Part shown: piece by piece, positions 37,641 to 45,876 of the stretch | Position numbering within the stretch: position 1 is the stretch's first letter | Layout: each line of letters begins with the position of its first letter | Source of the DNA: Stenotrophomonas maltophilia | Lineage (GTDB): Bacteria > Pseudomonadota > Gammaproteobacteria > Xanthomonadales > Xanthomonadaceae | Length of the DNA: 64,000 bases | Direction of reading: 5' to 3' | NCBI RefSeq assembly: GCF_001676385.1 | Contig: NZ_LYVJ01000010.1 | Coordinates: 124,001-188,000 of the forward strand | The notes under the pieces: model-generated | Told to the model about the DNA's origin: nothing | Seen by the model: the letters and a program-made list of their open reading frames with translations, nothing else | Database searches by the model: none | Position numbers and translations under genes: made by a program

Positions 37641-37999
37641 AGCCCTCGCACTGGTCCCCCGCAGCGGTTCGAGATCTTGACCAGGCAGCAGGCTGGTATG
37701 CAGATCAAGGCAGAGAAGTGCTGGAAATCGGCTTCATCGATGCGGTGGAATCCGTTGTAAAGCTGATCGAGGCCCACCCGGGTGCTGGTTCCGCACTGCA
37801 TGCGGGTCTGTTGCCCTCGCTGCCAGCGCCGTTGCGTTTTCATCCGGTTCGTCGCTTCGACGGCTACCTGGTCTACTACGTGGAGCTACCTGCGCACGTT
37901 TCCATCGTGCGCATCTGGAATGCTTCGCGGGGCATGGAAGCACTGTTCGAAGACGAGAAGCTCAACCCCGATATTGGTTCGTCGCATCCAGGATACTGA
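37637..37999 (+). CDS. parE: ParE-family toxin (RelE/ParE superfamily)
   Basis: The 120-residue toxin begins at a GTG that overlaps the parD stop. It shows the ParE fold: WSPAAVRDLDQAAGWYADQG, LRFHPVRRFDGYLVYYVEL and VRIWNASRGMEALFE. ParE toxins usually poison gyrase; some relatives cut mRNA. It is slightly longer than typical (about 100), with a C-terminal tail after the last strand. prpF starts three bases after the stop, so the pair is embedded in the prp transcription unit. Confidence 0.88.
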   Translation: MKPSHWSPAAVRDLDQAAGWYADQGREVLEIGFIDAVESVVKLIEAHPGAGSALHAGLLPSLPAPLRFHPVRRFDGYLVYYVELPAHVSIVRIWNASRGMEALFEDEKLNPDIGSSHPGY

Positions 38000-38002
38000 T
38001 CC

Positions 38003-39181
38003 ATGACCTTCCTCCCGCAACTCCGTATTCCCGCCACCTACATGCGCGGCGGCACCAGCAAGGGCGTGTTTTTCCGCTTGCAGGACCTGCCTGAAGCCGC
38101 GCAGGTGCCGGGTGCTGCACGCGATGCACTGCTGATGCGCGTGATCGGCTCGCCCGATCCGTATGGCAAGCAGACCGACGGCATGGGCGGTGCAACGTCC
38201 AGCACCAGCAAGTGCGTGATCATCTCCACCGCGTCGGTGCCGGACCACGACGTGGACTATCTGTACGGCCAGGTCTCGATCGACACCGCCTTTGTTGATT
38301 GGAGCGGCAACTGCGGCAATCTCAGCACCGCGGTCGGTCCGTTCGCGATCGCCAACGGCCTGATCGATCCGGCCCGCGTGCCGCGCGACGGCCTGTGCAC
38401 CGTCCGCATCTGGCAGGCCAACATCGGCAAGACCATCATCGCCCACGTGCCGATGCGCGATGGCGAAGTGCAGGAGATCGGCGATTTCGAACTGGACGGC
38501 GTGACCTTCCCGGCGGCCGAGATCCAGCTGGAATTCATTGATCCGTCCGATGATGGCGATGCAGGTGCGATGTTCCCGACCGGCAACCTGGTCGACACCC
38601 TGGACGTGCCGGGCGTGGGCAGTTTCGAGGTGACCATGATCACCGCCGGCATCCCGACCATCTTCCTCAACGCCGCCGACCTGGGCTACACCGGCACCGA
38701 ACTGCAACCGGCGATCAACGAAGACAGGGGGGCGCTGGAGCGCTTCGAGAAGATCCGCGCCTGCGGCGCCTTGCGCATGGGGCTGATCAAGAACCTGGAA
38801 GACGCGGCGACCCGCCAGCACACGCCGAAGGTGGCCTTCGTGGCACCGGCGCAGGACTACGTGTCGTCCAGCGGCAAGGCCATTCCGGCGTCGGCCATCG
38901 ACCTGCACGCGCGCGCGTTGTCGATGGGCAAGCTGCACCACGCGATGATGGGTACCGCCGCAGTGGCAATCGGTACTGCGGCGGCGATTCCGGGCACCCT
39001 GGTCAATCGCGCCGCCGGTGGCGGCGAACGCGAGGCGGTGACCTTCGGCCATCCCTCCGGCACGCTGCGCGTGGGCGCGCAGGCCGGTCTCGTTGACGGC
39101 CAGTGGACGGTGACCAAGGCCATCATGAGCCGCAGTGCCCGCGTGCTGATGGAAGGCAAGGTGCGGGTGCCGGCAGATTGA
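38003..39181 (+). CDS. prpF: 2-methylaconitate isomerase (AcnD-accessory protein)
   Basis: The 392-residue protein has the diaminopimelate-epimerase-like fold of PrpF, with motifs [10 protein letters not shown] near the N-terminus, [11 protein letters not shown] and [18 protein letters not shown]. PrpF isomerises the 2-methylaconitate made by AcnD so that it can be hydrated to 2-methylisocitrate. The start ATG 38003 is three bases after the parE stop. Confidence 0.94.
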   Translation: MTFLPQLRIPATYMRGGTSKGVFFRLQDLPEAAQVPGAARDALLMRVIGSPDPYGKQTDGMGGATSSTSKCVIISTASVPDHDVDYLYGQVSIDTAFVDWSGNCGNLSTAVGPFAIANGLIDPARVPRDGLCTVRIWQANIGKTIIAHVPMRDGEVQEIGDFELDGVTFPAAEIQLEFIDPSDDGDAGAMFPTGNLVDTLDVPGVGSFEVTMITAGIPTIFLNAADLGYTGTELQPAINEDRGALERFEKIRACGALRMGLIKNLEDAATRQHTPKVAFVAPAQDYVSSSGKAIPASAIDLHARALSMGKLHHAMMGTAAVAIGTAAAIPGTLVNRAAGGGEREAVTFGHPSGTLRVGAQAGLVDGQWTVTKAIMSRSARVLMEGKVRVPAD

Positions 39182-39219
39182 TCAGCCGGTCGGCGCTGGC
39201 ATCACATGCTTTGGTGGAT

Positions 39220-39242
39220 GCCAACCAAGGTTGGCCACTACC
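39220..39242 (-). repeat. GTAG-GCCAACCTTGGTTGGC repeat
   Basis: A perfect 16-base palindrome (39220-39235) headed on the minus strand by GGTAGTG. It lies in the 103-base gap between prpF and prpD. Confidence 0.75.
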
Positions 39243-39284
39243 GGGACGCGCGGCCTGACCTGCTTTCTGACGAGGAGATCGACG

Positions 39285-40745
39285 ATGTCCGACAGTCACA
39301 CCCCATCCAACGAGCGTGCAGCGTGGGATGCGCTGCTGGTGGACATCGTCGATTACGTGCGCGATGCGCGCATCGACTCACCAGTCGCGTTCGAGACCGC
39401 GCACCACTGTCTGCTCGACACGCTGGGTTGCGGTTTGGAAGCACTGTCCTTCCCGGCCTGCAGCAAGCTGCTCGGGCCCCTGGTGCCGGGCATGAGCGTG
39501 GTCAACGGTGCGCGCGTGCCGGGCACGCACTACGTGCTGGACCCGGTGCAGGCCGCCTTCAATCTGGGTGCAATGGTGCGCTGGCTGGATTTCAACGACA
39601 CCTGGCTGGCCGCGGAATGGGGCCATCCGTCGGACAACTTGGGCGGCATCCTCGCCGTCTGCGATTGGCTGGGGCGCAACGCGCAGGCGTTGCGCCGCCC
39701 ACCGCCAACAATGCATGACGTGCTGCTGGCGATGATCAAGGCGCACGAGATCCAGGGCGTGCTGGCGCTGCAGAACTCCTTCAACCGGGTCGGGCTGGAC
39801 CACGTGGTGCTGGTCAAGGTGGCCACCACTGCCGTGGTCGCCCAACTGCTCGGGCTGGACCGCGAGCGCATGCTCAATGCGCTGTCACTGGCCTGGGTCG
39901 ATGGCCAAGCGCTGCGCACCTACCGGCACGCTCCCAACACCGGCTCGCGCAAGAGCTGGGCGGCCGGCGATGCGACCAGCCGTGGCGTGCGCCTGGCCTT
40001 GATGGCGGCCAGTGGTGAGATGGGCTACCCCAGCGTGCTCAGTGCGCCAACCTGGGGTTTCGAAGCGGTGTCCATGCGTGGCCAGAGGCTGACGCTGGGT
40101 CGGGCGCTGGGCAGCTACGTAATGGAGAACGTGCTGTTCAAGATCAGCTACCCGGCCGAGTTCCACGGCCAGACCGCAGTGGAGGCGGCGATCGCGCTGC
40201 ACCAGCAACTGCGTGCGATGGGACGGCGGGCCGAGGACATCGCGCACATCGCAATCCGCACCCAGGAAGCCTGCATCCGCATCATCGACAAGCAGGGCCC
40301 GCTGCACAATCCGGCCGACCGCGATCACTGCGTGCAGTACATGGTCGCCATCGCACTGCTGCACGGTCGGCTCGTGGCCGGGGACTATGAGGACGACGTG
40401 GCGGCGGATCCGCGCATCGACGCGCTGCGCGCGAAGATGGCCTGCCATGAGGACCCGCAGCTCAGCGCCGATTACCTGGATCCTGACAAGCGCAGCATCG
40501 CCAATGGCCTGAGCGTACGCTTCACCGATGGCAGTGAACTGCCGGAGGTGCTGGTGGAGTACCCGCTCGGCCACGCCCGGCGCCGTGAGGAGGGTATTCC
40601 GCTGCTGATGGACAAGTTCCGCCGGCACCTGGCCCATCGATTCCCCACCGCCCAGCAACAGCGCATCCTGGCCGCGTCGCTGGACCCGGTAGCGCTGGCG
40701 GCGATGCCGGTGACCGACTACGTGGACCTGTACCTGCCGGGGTGA
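39285..40745 (+). CDS. prpD: 2-methylcitrate dehydratase (MmgE/PrpD family)
   Basis: The 486-residue protein belongs to the cluster-free MmgE/PrpD dehydratases: [31 protein letters not shown] and GWDxA-like helices later. It catalyses 2-methylcitrate to 2-methyl-cis-aconitate without an iron-sulfur cluster. GAGGAG (39272-39277) precedes the ATG at 39285. Having both PrpD and AcnD/PrpF gives two routes through the same step. Confidence 0.93.
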   Translation: MSDSHTPSNERAAWDALLVDIVDYVRDARIDSPVAFETAHHCLLDTLGCGLEALSFPACSKLLGPLVPGMSVVNGARVPGTHYVLDPVQAAFNLGAMVRWLDFNDTWLAAEWGHPSDNLGGILAVCDWLGRNAQALRRPPPTMHDVLLAMIKAHEIQGVLALQNSFNRVGLDHVVLVKVATTAVVAQLLGLDRERMLNALSLAWVDGQALRTYRHAPNTGSRKSWAAGDATSRGVRLALMAASGEMGYPSVLSAPTWGFEAVSMRGQRLTLGRALGSYVMENVLFKISYPAEFHGQTAVEAAIALHQQLRAMGRRAEDIAHIAIRTQEACIRIIDKQGPLHNPADRDHCVQYMVAIALLHGRLVAGDYEDDVAADPRIDALRAKMACHEDPQLSADYLDPDKRSIANGLSVRFTDGSELPEVLVEYPLGHARRREEGIPLLMDKFRRHLAHRFPTAQQQRILAASLDPVALAAMPVTDYVDLYLPG

Positions 40746-40755
40746 GGCCGCTCTG

Positions 40756-40810
40756 GTAGCCGCCAACCTTGGTTGGCATGTGGGGGGCGCCAACCAAGGT
40801 TGGCGGCTAC
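40756..40810. repeat. Inverted dimer of the GTAG-GCCAACCTTGGTTGGC repeat
   Basis: The left unit starts GTAGCCGCCAACC and the right unit is its reverse complement ending GGCGGCTAC, with a G-rich spacer between. It follows prpD by ten bases and may terminate the prp operon. Confidence 0.8.
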
Positions 40811-40904
40811 CGGGTCCCGGGCGGAACCGGGTTTCCGACCGCCGGGGCGTCAACACCTTGACGTGGCCTGCCTATAATGGCCACCTCGATCAAGGAGTGA
40901 CGAC

Positions 40905-43900
40905 ATGAGCGGTCCGGCACGGCGGAAGCGGTGGGGATGGGCGGCGGCTGTTCTGGCGGGAGGCCTGCTGTTGCTGGGCCTGGCCGGCTGTCGCAATGAC
41001 AGCGGGCAGCTGCCCAAGGCCAGTGGCGAGGCCATCGCCACCCAGGCCGAGCAGGTGAAGGAGTTCACCCTGCTGCGCGCTTACCCGGACCAGAAGAATG
41101 ACGGCCTGTCGCTGGCGCTGGAGTTCTCGCGCCCATTGGTCGGCACCCAGGATTTCGACAAACTGGTTCGCTTCGAGGAAAAGGTCGGCACCGACGAAAG
41201 CAGCTGGACCCTGTCCGATGATGGCCTGACCCTGCGCTACCCGTTCGTCGAGGCCGGCAAGGAGTTCAGCCTGGTGGTCTCGCCGGACCTGCTGGCCGCC
41301 GATGGCAGCCGCCTGGGCAAGGAACTGAAGCAGAAGGTGTTCAGCGGCGAGCTGAAACCGGTGGTCGGCTTCGCCTCGCAGGGCAGCGTGTTGCCGGCCA
41401 AGGACAGCCGTGGCCTGCCGGTGGTCTCGGTGAACGTGCCGGAGGTCGACGTCGAGTTCCTGCGCGTGCGCGAGAAGGATCTGCCAACCTTCTTCAGCCA
41501 GTACCAGCGCGGTGGTCGCCGTGGCAGCTGGGAGCTCAGCAGCGACTACGAGCGCAGCCCGATCAACAAGCTGGCCGAGCCGGTCTACGTCAACCGCTTC
41601 ATCCTGGGCGGCAAGCAGAACGAGCGGGTGCTGACCTACCTGCCGACCCAGGACATCAAGGAACTGCAGGAGCCGGGCCTGTACTTCGCCCTGCTCAAGC
41701 GCACCGGTGACTACGAAGGCGAATTCGATACTGCGTTCTTCTCGGTCAGCGACATCGGCCTGCATACCCGTGCCTACAAGGACAAGCTGTTCGTGCACAC
41801 CGCCGGGCTGAAGGACGGCGAACCGCGCAAGGGCATCGACCTGCGTGTGCTGGATGCCAAGGGCGAAGTGGTGCTCAAGGGCAGCACCGATGGCAATGGC
41901 AATGCGCTGCTGAACTACACCCTGGATGCCACCCACGTGCTGGTCGCCAGCAGCGGCAAGGACACCAGCTTCCTGCCGTTCAACCAGCCGGCGCTGGACC
42001 TGAGCGAATTCGCCGTGGCCGGACGCGACAATGCGTGGTTCGACGTCTATGCCTGGTCCGGGCGCGACCTGTACCGGCCGGGCGAGACCGTGCGCCTGTC
42101 CGCACTGCTGCGCGACAACGACGGCAAGCCGGTCAAGGCACAGCCGGTGTTCCTGCGCCTGAAACAGCCCGACGGCAAGACCTTCCGCGAAACCCGCCTG
42201 CAGCCGGGCGACCAGGGCTACATCAATTTCGAGCAGGTGATCCCCGCCGAAGCCCCGACCGGGCGCTGGCAGGTCGAGTTCCGTACCGACCCGGCCAGCA
42301 AGGAAGCGATCCAGGGCATGACCCTGCGCATCGAGGAGTTCCTGCCCGAGCGCATGAAGCTGGACCTGGACAGCACGCAGAAGACGCTGAAGCCGGGCGA
42401 GGACCTGCGCCTGCAGGCCAATGGCGCCTACCTGTATGGCGCACCGGCCGATGGCAACCGCTTCACCGCGCGCCTGGCGGTGGCCGCCGAGCAGCAGCCG
42501 GTGGACGGCCTGCCGGGCTACTTCTTCGGTGACCCGACCCTGCAGCTGCCGCGCGAAGCCAAGGACGTGATCGATACCACGCTGCCGGCCAATGGCCAGC
42601 TGCGCGAGGACGTGGCGCTGCCGGAAGAAGCGGCCAAGGCCAAGGCGCCGATCGCCGTGGTGCTGTCCGGCAGCCTGTATGAGACCGGTGGCCGTACGGT
42701 CACCCGCACCCTTAAGCGGGTGATGTGGCCGGCCAATGCGCTGGTCGGCGTGCGCCCGCTGTTCAACCCCGAGGACGGTGCCGACTCCAACGGCAACGCG
42801 CGCTTCGAGCTGATGCGCGTGGACGCCGCCGGCGCGCCGCAGCCGGCCAAGGGCCTGAAGATCACCCTGGTGCGCGAACTGCGCGACTACCACTGGACCT
42901 TCAACGACAACCGCTGGGACTACGATTTCACCCGCCGCTTCGAGAACAAGGACACCCGTACCGTCGATGCCGGCAGCAGCGCGGTCGCCTTCGATTTCCC
43001 GGTGGAGTGGGGCGAGTACCGGGTGGACGTGTTCGATCCGTCCACCGGCCTGACCAGCCGTTATCCGTTCCGCGCCGGCTGGAGCTGGGGTGATGACAAC
43101 CGGGGCCTGGACGCGCGCCCGGACAAGGTCAAGCTGGGCCTGGACAAGACCGGCTACAAGGCCGGCGACACCCTGGAAGTGACGGTGACTCCGCCGCATG
43201 CCGGCAAGGGCATCCTGATGGTCGAGACCGACCGCATGCTGTACGTGCAGGACATCGACGCCAAGCCGGGTTCGACCTTCAAGATCCCGGTCACCGCCGA
43301 CTGGGAGCGCCATGACGTCTACATCACCGCGCTGGTGTTCCGGGGCGGCAGTGCGCCGAGCAAGATCACTCCGGCCCGTGCGGTGGGCGTGGTGCACGTG
43401 CCGATGGACCGCAAGGGCCGCACCGTGGCCGTCGGCCTGGCGGCGCCCAAGCAGATGCGCCCGGAGCAGGACCTGCCGGTGACGGTCAGCGCACCGCAGC
43501 TGGCCGGCAAGATGGCGCACGTCACCGTGTCGGCGGTGGACGTGGGCATCCTCAACATCACGCGCTTCCCGGTACCGGATGCCGGTGCGCACTTCTTCGC
43601 CCAGCGCCGCCTCGGCATCGATGCCTACGACATCTACAGCCGGGTGATCGAGAGCTTCGACGGCGGCGCCGGCAAGCTCAAGTTCGGTGGCGACATGGCG
43701 CTGCAGGCGCTGCCGCAGGCCAAGCGTCCGACCGCGCGCGTGCAGACCGTGGACCTGTTCTCCGGCCCGGTGCAGCTCGACGCCAAGGGCATCGCCCGGA
43801 TCCGCCTGAAGGTGCCGGACTTCAACGGCACCCTGCGCGTGTCGGCACTGGTCTACAGCGATGACCAGTACGGCAAGCGCGACGCGGAGACCGTGGTGCG

Positions 43901-45815
43901 CGCGCCGATCCTGGCCGAAGCCAGCATGCCGCGCGTGCTCGCCCCGGGCGATCGCAGCACGGTGACCCTGGACGTGCAGAACTTCACCGGAAAGCCCGGC
44001 CAGTTCAACGTGAAGGTGGACACCGAGGGCCCGCTGAGCCTGGGCGAGGGCAGCCGCAGCGTGCAGTTGAATGCCGATGCCAAGACCACGTTGAGCTTCC
44101 CGTTGTCTGCGCGCGAAGGCCACAGCGTGGCCAAGGTGCGGGTGCGGGTGGACGGCAACGGCTTCAAGGCCGACCGCCGCTACGAGCTGCCGGTGCGTGC
44201 GGCGTGGCCGCAGGTACTGCGCTCGCAGGTACGCACGCTGGATCCGCTGGCGGCGGTCAGCCTCGACAACAGCCTGACCGAGGGCCTGATGGCCGAGTCT
44301 GTGAACGCGCGCCTGCTGGTCAGCCCACTGCCGCCGATCCCGTTCGCCAGTGCGCTGCAGGGCGCGCTGAACTACCCCTACGGCTGTGCCGAGCAGACCA
44401 CCAGCAAGGGCTACGCCGCGCTGATCCTGGACCAGGCGACCTCGTCGATGCTCGGTGCCGATGGCCTGGACGCCAGGACCCGCCGCGAGCGCATGGAAGG
44501 CGCGTTCGGCCGCCTGGCGTCGATGCAGGTGGCCAATGGCAACTTCTCGATGTGGGGTGACGACGGCTACGTGAATCCGTGGCTGACCCCGTACATCACC
44601 GAGTTCCTGCTTGATGCCAAGGACGCCGGCTTCGCCGTGCCGGACAACGTGCTGCAGAAGGCGCTCAACCGCCTCAGCGAGGACCTGCTGTCCGGTGGCA
44701 ACCAGTTCTATGGCCAGGATGACCGCGAGAAGCTGAAGTTCGCCAACCAGGCGTACTCGGGCTACGTGCTGGCGCGGGTCAACCGCGCGCCGCTGGGAAC
44801 CCTGCGCACGCTGTACGACAACGAGCGCGGCAAGGCGGTCGGCGGCCTGTCGCTGGTCCACCTGGGCGTGGCGCTCTCGCTGCAGGGTGATGCCAAGCGT
44901 GGCCAGGCCGCGCTGGCGGCGGCCTTCGCCAAGTCCAGCAGCGAGCGCCCGTCGTATTTCGGCGACTACGGCAGCGCGATCCGTGATGACGCGTTGATGA
45001 TCGCGCTGACCCACGAGAACAAGCTGGCCAAGCCGGCCTGGGACGCGCGTGCGGTGGATCTAGGCCGTGGCCTGGATGCGCGCCGCAATGCCGGCTGGAT
45101 GTGGTTGAGCACGCAGGAACAGGTGGCGATTGCCCGTCTCGGCAAGGCGCTGGCCGCCAACCAGAAGGCGCTGGTGGCCGGTGAGCTGGTGATCGGTGGA
45201 AATAGCGAGGTGATCGGCGAGCGCAAGCTGTTCGGCCGCAACTTCAGTGCCAGCGAACTGGCCAGCGGTGTTCGCTTCACCCCGCAGGGCCAGCCGCCGA
45301 TGTTCGCCAGCATCGACGTAGCGGGTATTCCGCGCAGCGCGCCGGCACCGGACAACAGCGTGCTGGGCATCGAGCGCAGCTACTACGGCACCGATGGCAA
45401 GCCGTGGTCGCCGCGCCCGCTGAAGGAAGGCGAAGCGCTGATCGTGCGCGTGACCGTGACCGCCGACACCACCATGCCCGACGCGTTGCTGACCGACCTG
45501 CTGCCGGCTGGCCTGGAGATCGAGAACTTCAACCTCGGCGATGCCAAGCAGTGGGCCGATGTGGTGGTTGACGGCATCACCATCAGCGACCGTGGCGAAG
45601 CGGCCGACACCAAGCACGAGGAGTTCCGCGACGACCGCTACGTGGCCGCGCTGAAGCTCTCGCGCGGCAGCAAGGCCACCGTGTTCTACCTGGTGCGCGC
45701 AGTGACCCCGGGCACCTACTCGGTGCCGCCGCCACTGGTGGAGGACATGTACCGGCCGCAGCTGCGGGGCGTTGGCCGCAGCAACCCGACCACGATCACG
45801 GTGGTGCAGCCGTGA
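40905..45815 (+). CDS. yfhM: Alpha-2-macroglobulin-family lipoprotein
   Basis: The 1636-residue protein starts with a lipoprotein signal (lipobox LAGC, Cys29) and continues with macroglobulin domains, a bait-like region, and a TED-type domain holding the thioester motif CAEQ (C1161). A receptor-like C-terminal domain follows. Bacterial alpha-2-macroglobulins trap proteases in the periplasm. As in E. coli yfhM-pbpC, the gene is followed by a PBP1C gene, which suggests defence and repair of the cell wall together. The thioester is intact. Confidence 0.93.
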   Translation: MSGPARRKRWGWAAAVLAGGLLLLGLAGCRNDSGQLPKASGEAIATQAEQVKEFTLLRAYPDQKNDGLSLALEFSRPLVGTQDFDKLVRFEEKVGTDESSWTLSDDGLTLRYPFVEAGKEFSLVVSPDLLAADGSRLGKELKQKVFSGELKPVVGFASQGSVLPAKDSRGLPVVSVNVPEVDVEFLRVREKDLPTFFSQYQRGGRRGSWELSSDYERSPINKLAEPVYVNRFILGGKQNERVLTYLPTQDIKELQEPGLYFALLKRTGDYEGEFDTAFFSVSDIGLHTRAYKDKLFVHTAGLKDGEPRKGIDLRVLDAKGEVVLKGSTDGNGNALLNYTLDATHVLVASSGKDTSFLPFNQPALDLSEFAVAGRDNAWFDVYAWSGRDLYRPGETVRLSALLRDNDGKPVKAQPVFLRLKQPDGKTFRETRLQPGDQGYINFEQVIPAEAPTGRWQVEFRTDPASKEAIQGMTLRIEEFLPERMKLDLDSTQKTLKPGEDLRLQANGAYLYGAPADGNRFTARLAVAAEQQPVDGLPGYFFGDPTLQLPREAKDVIDTTLPANGQLREDVALPEEAAKAKAPIAVVLSGSLYETGGRTVTRTLKRVMWPANALVGVRPLFNPEDGADSNGNARFELMRVDAAGAPQPAKGLKITLVRELRDYHWTFNDNRWDYDFTRRFENKDTRTVDAGSSAVAFDFPVEWGEYRVDVFDPSTGLTSRYPFRAGWSWGDDNRGLDARPDKVKLGLDKTGYKAGDTLEVTVTPPHAGKGILMVETDRMLYVQDIDAKPGSTFKIPVTADWERHDVYITALVFRGGSAPSKITPARAVGVVHVPMDRKGRTVAVGLAAPKQMRPEQDLPVTVSAPQLAGKMAHVTVSAVDVGILNITRFPVPDAGAHFFAQRRLGIDAYDIYSRVIESFDGGAGKLKFGGDMALQALPQAKRPTARVQTVDLFSGPVQLDAKGIARIRLKVPDFNGTLRVSALVYSDDQYGKRDAETVVRAPILAEASMPRVLAPGDRSTVTLDVQNFTGKPGQFNVKVDTEGPLSLGEGSRSVQLNADAKTTLSFPLSAREGHSVAKVRVRVDGNGFKADRRYELPVRAAWPQVLRSQVRTLDPLAAVSLDNSLTEGLMAESVNARLLVSPLPPIPFASALQGALNYPYGCAEQTTSKGYAALILDQATSSMLGADGLDARTRRERMEGAFGRLASMQVANGNFSMWGDDGYVNPWLTPYITEFLLDAKDAGFAVPDNVLQKALNRLSEDLLSGGNQFYGQDDREKLKFANQAYSGYVLARVNRAPLGTLRTLYDNERGKAVGGLSLVHLGVALSLQGDAKRGQAALAAAFAKSSSERPSYFGDYGSAIRDDALMIALTHENKLAKPAWDARAVDLGRGLDARRNAGWMWLSTQEQVAIARLGKALAANQKALVAGELVIGGNSEVIGERKLFGRNFSASELASGVRFTPQGQPPMFASIDVAGIPRSAPAPDNSVLGIERSYYGTDGKPWSPRPLKEGEALIVRVTVTADTTMPDALLTDLLPAGLEIENFNLGDAKQWADVVVDGITISDRGEAADTKHEEFRDDRYVAALKLSRGSKATVFYLVRAVTPGTYSVPPPLVEDMYRPQLRGVGRSNPTTITVVQP

Positions 45816-45876
45816 CCGCGCGGACGGGCCGCGGCGGCGCGGCCCGTCCCGCTGGCGCCGGGCGATGAGGACGTCG

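Noticed and set aside
37637-37999. Reading parE as a RelE-type mRNA interferase
   Set aside because: Pairing with a ParD-type RHH antitoxin and the ParE-like core favour ParE, though the superfamily overlap means biochemical proof would be needed.
40890-45014. A 1374-codon open frame on the minus strand opposite the alpha-2-macroglobulin gene
   Set aside because: High GC leaves the antisense frame open. Its translation is rich in Gln, His, Arg and Ala without domains, while the plus strand encodes a complete family member.
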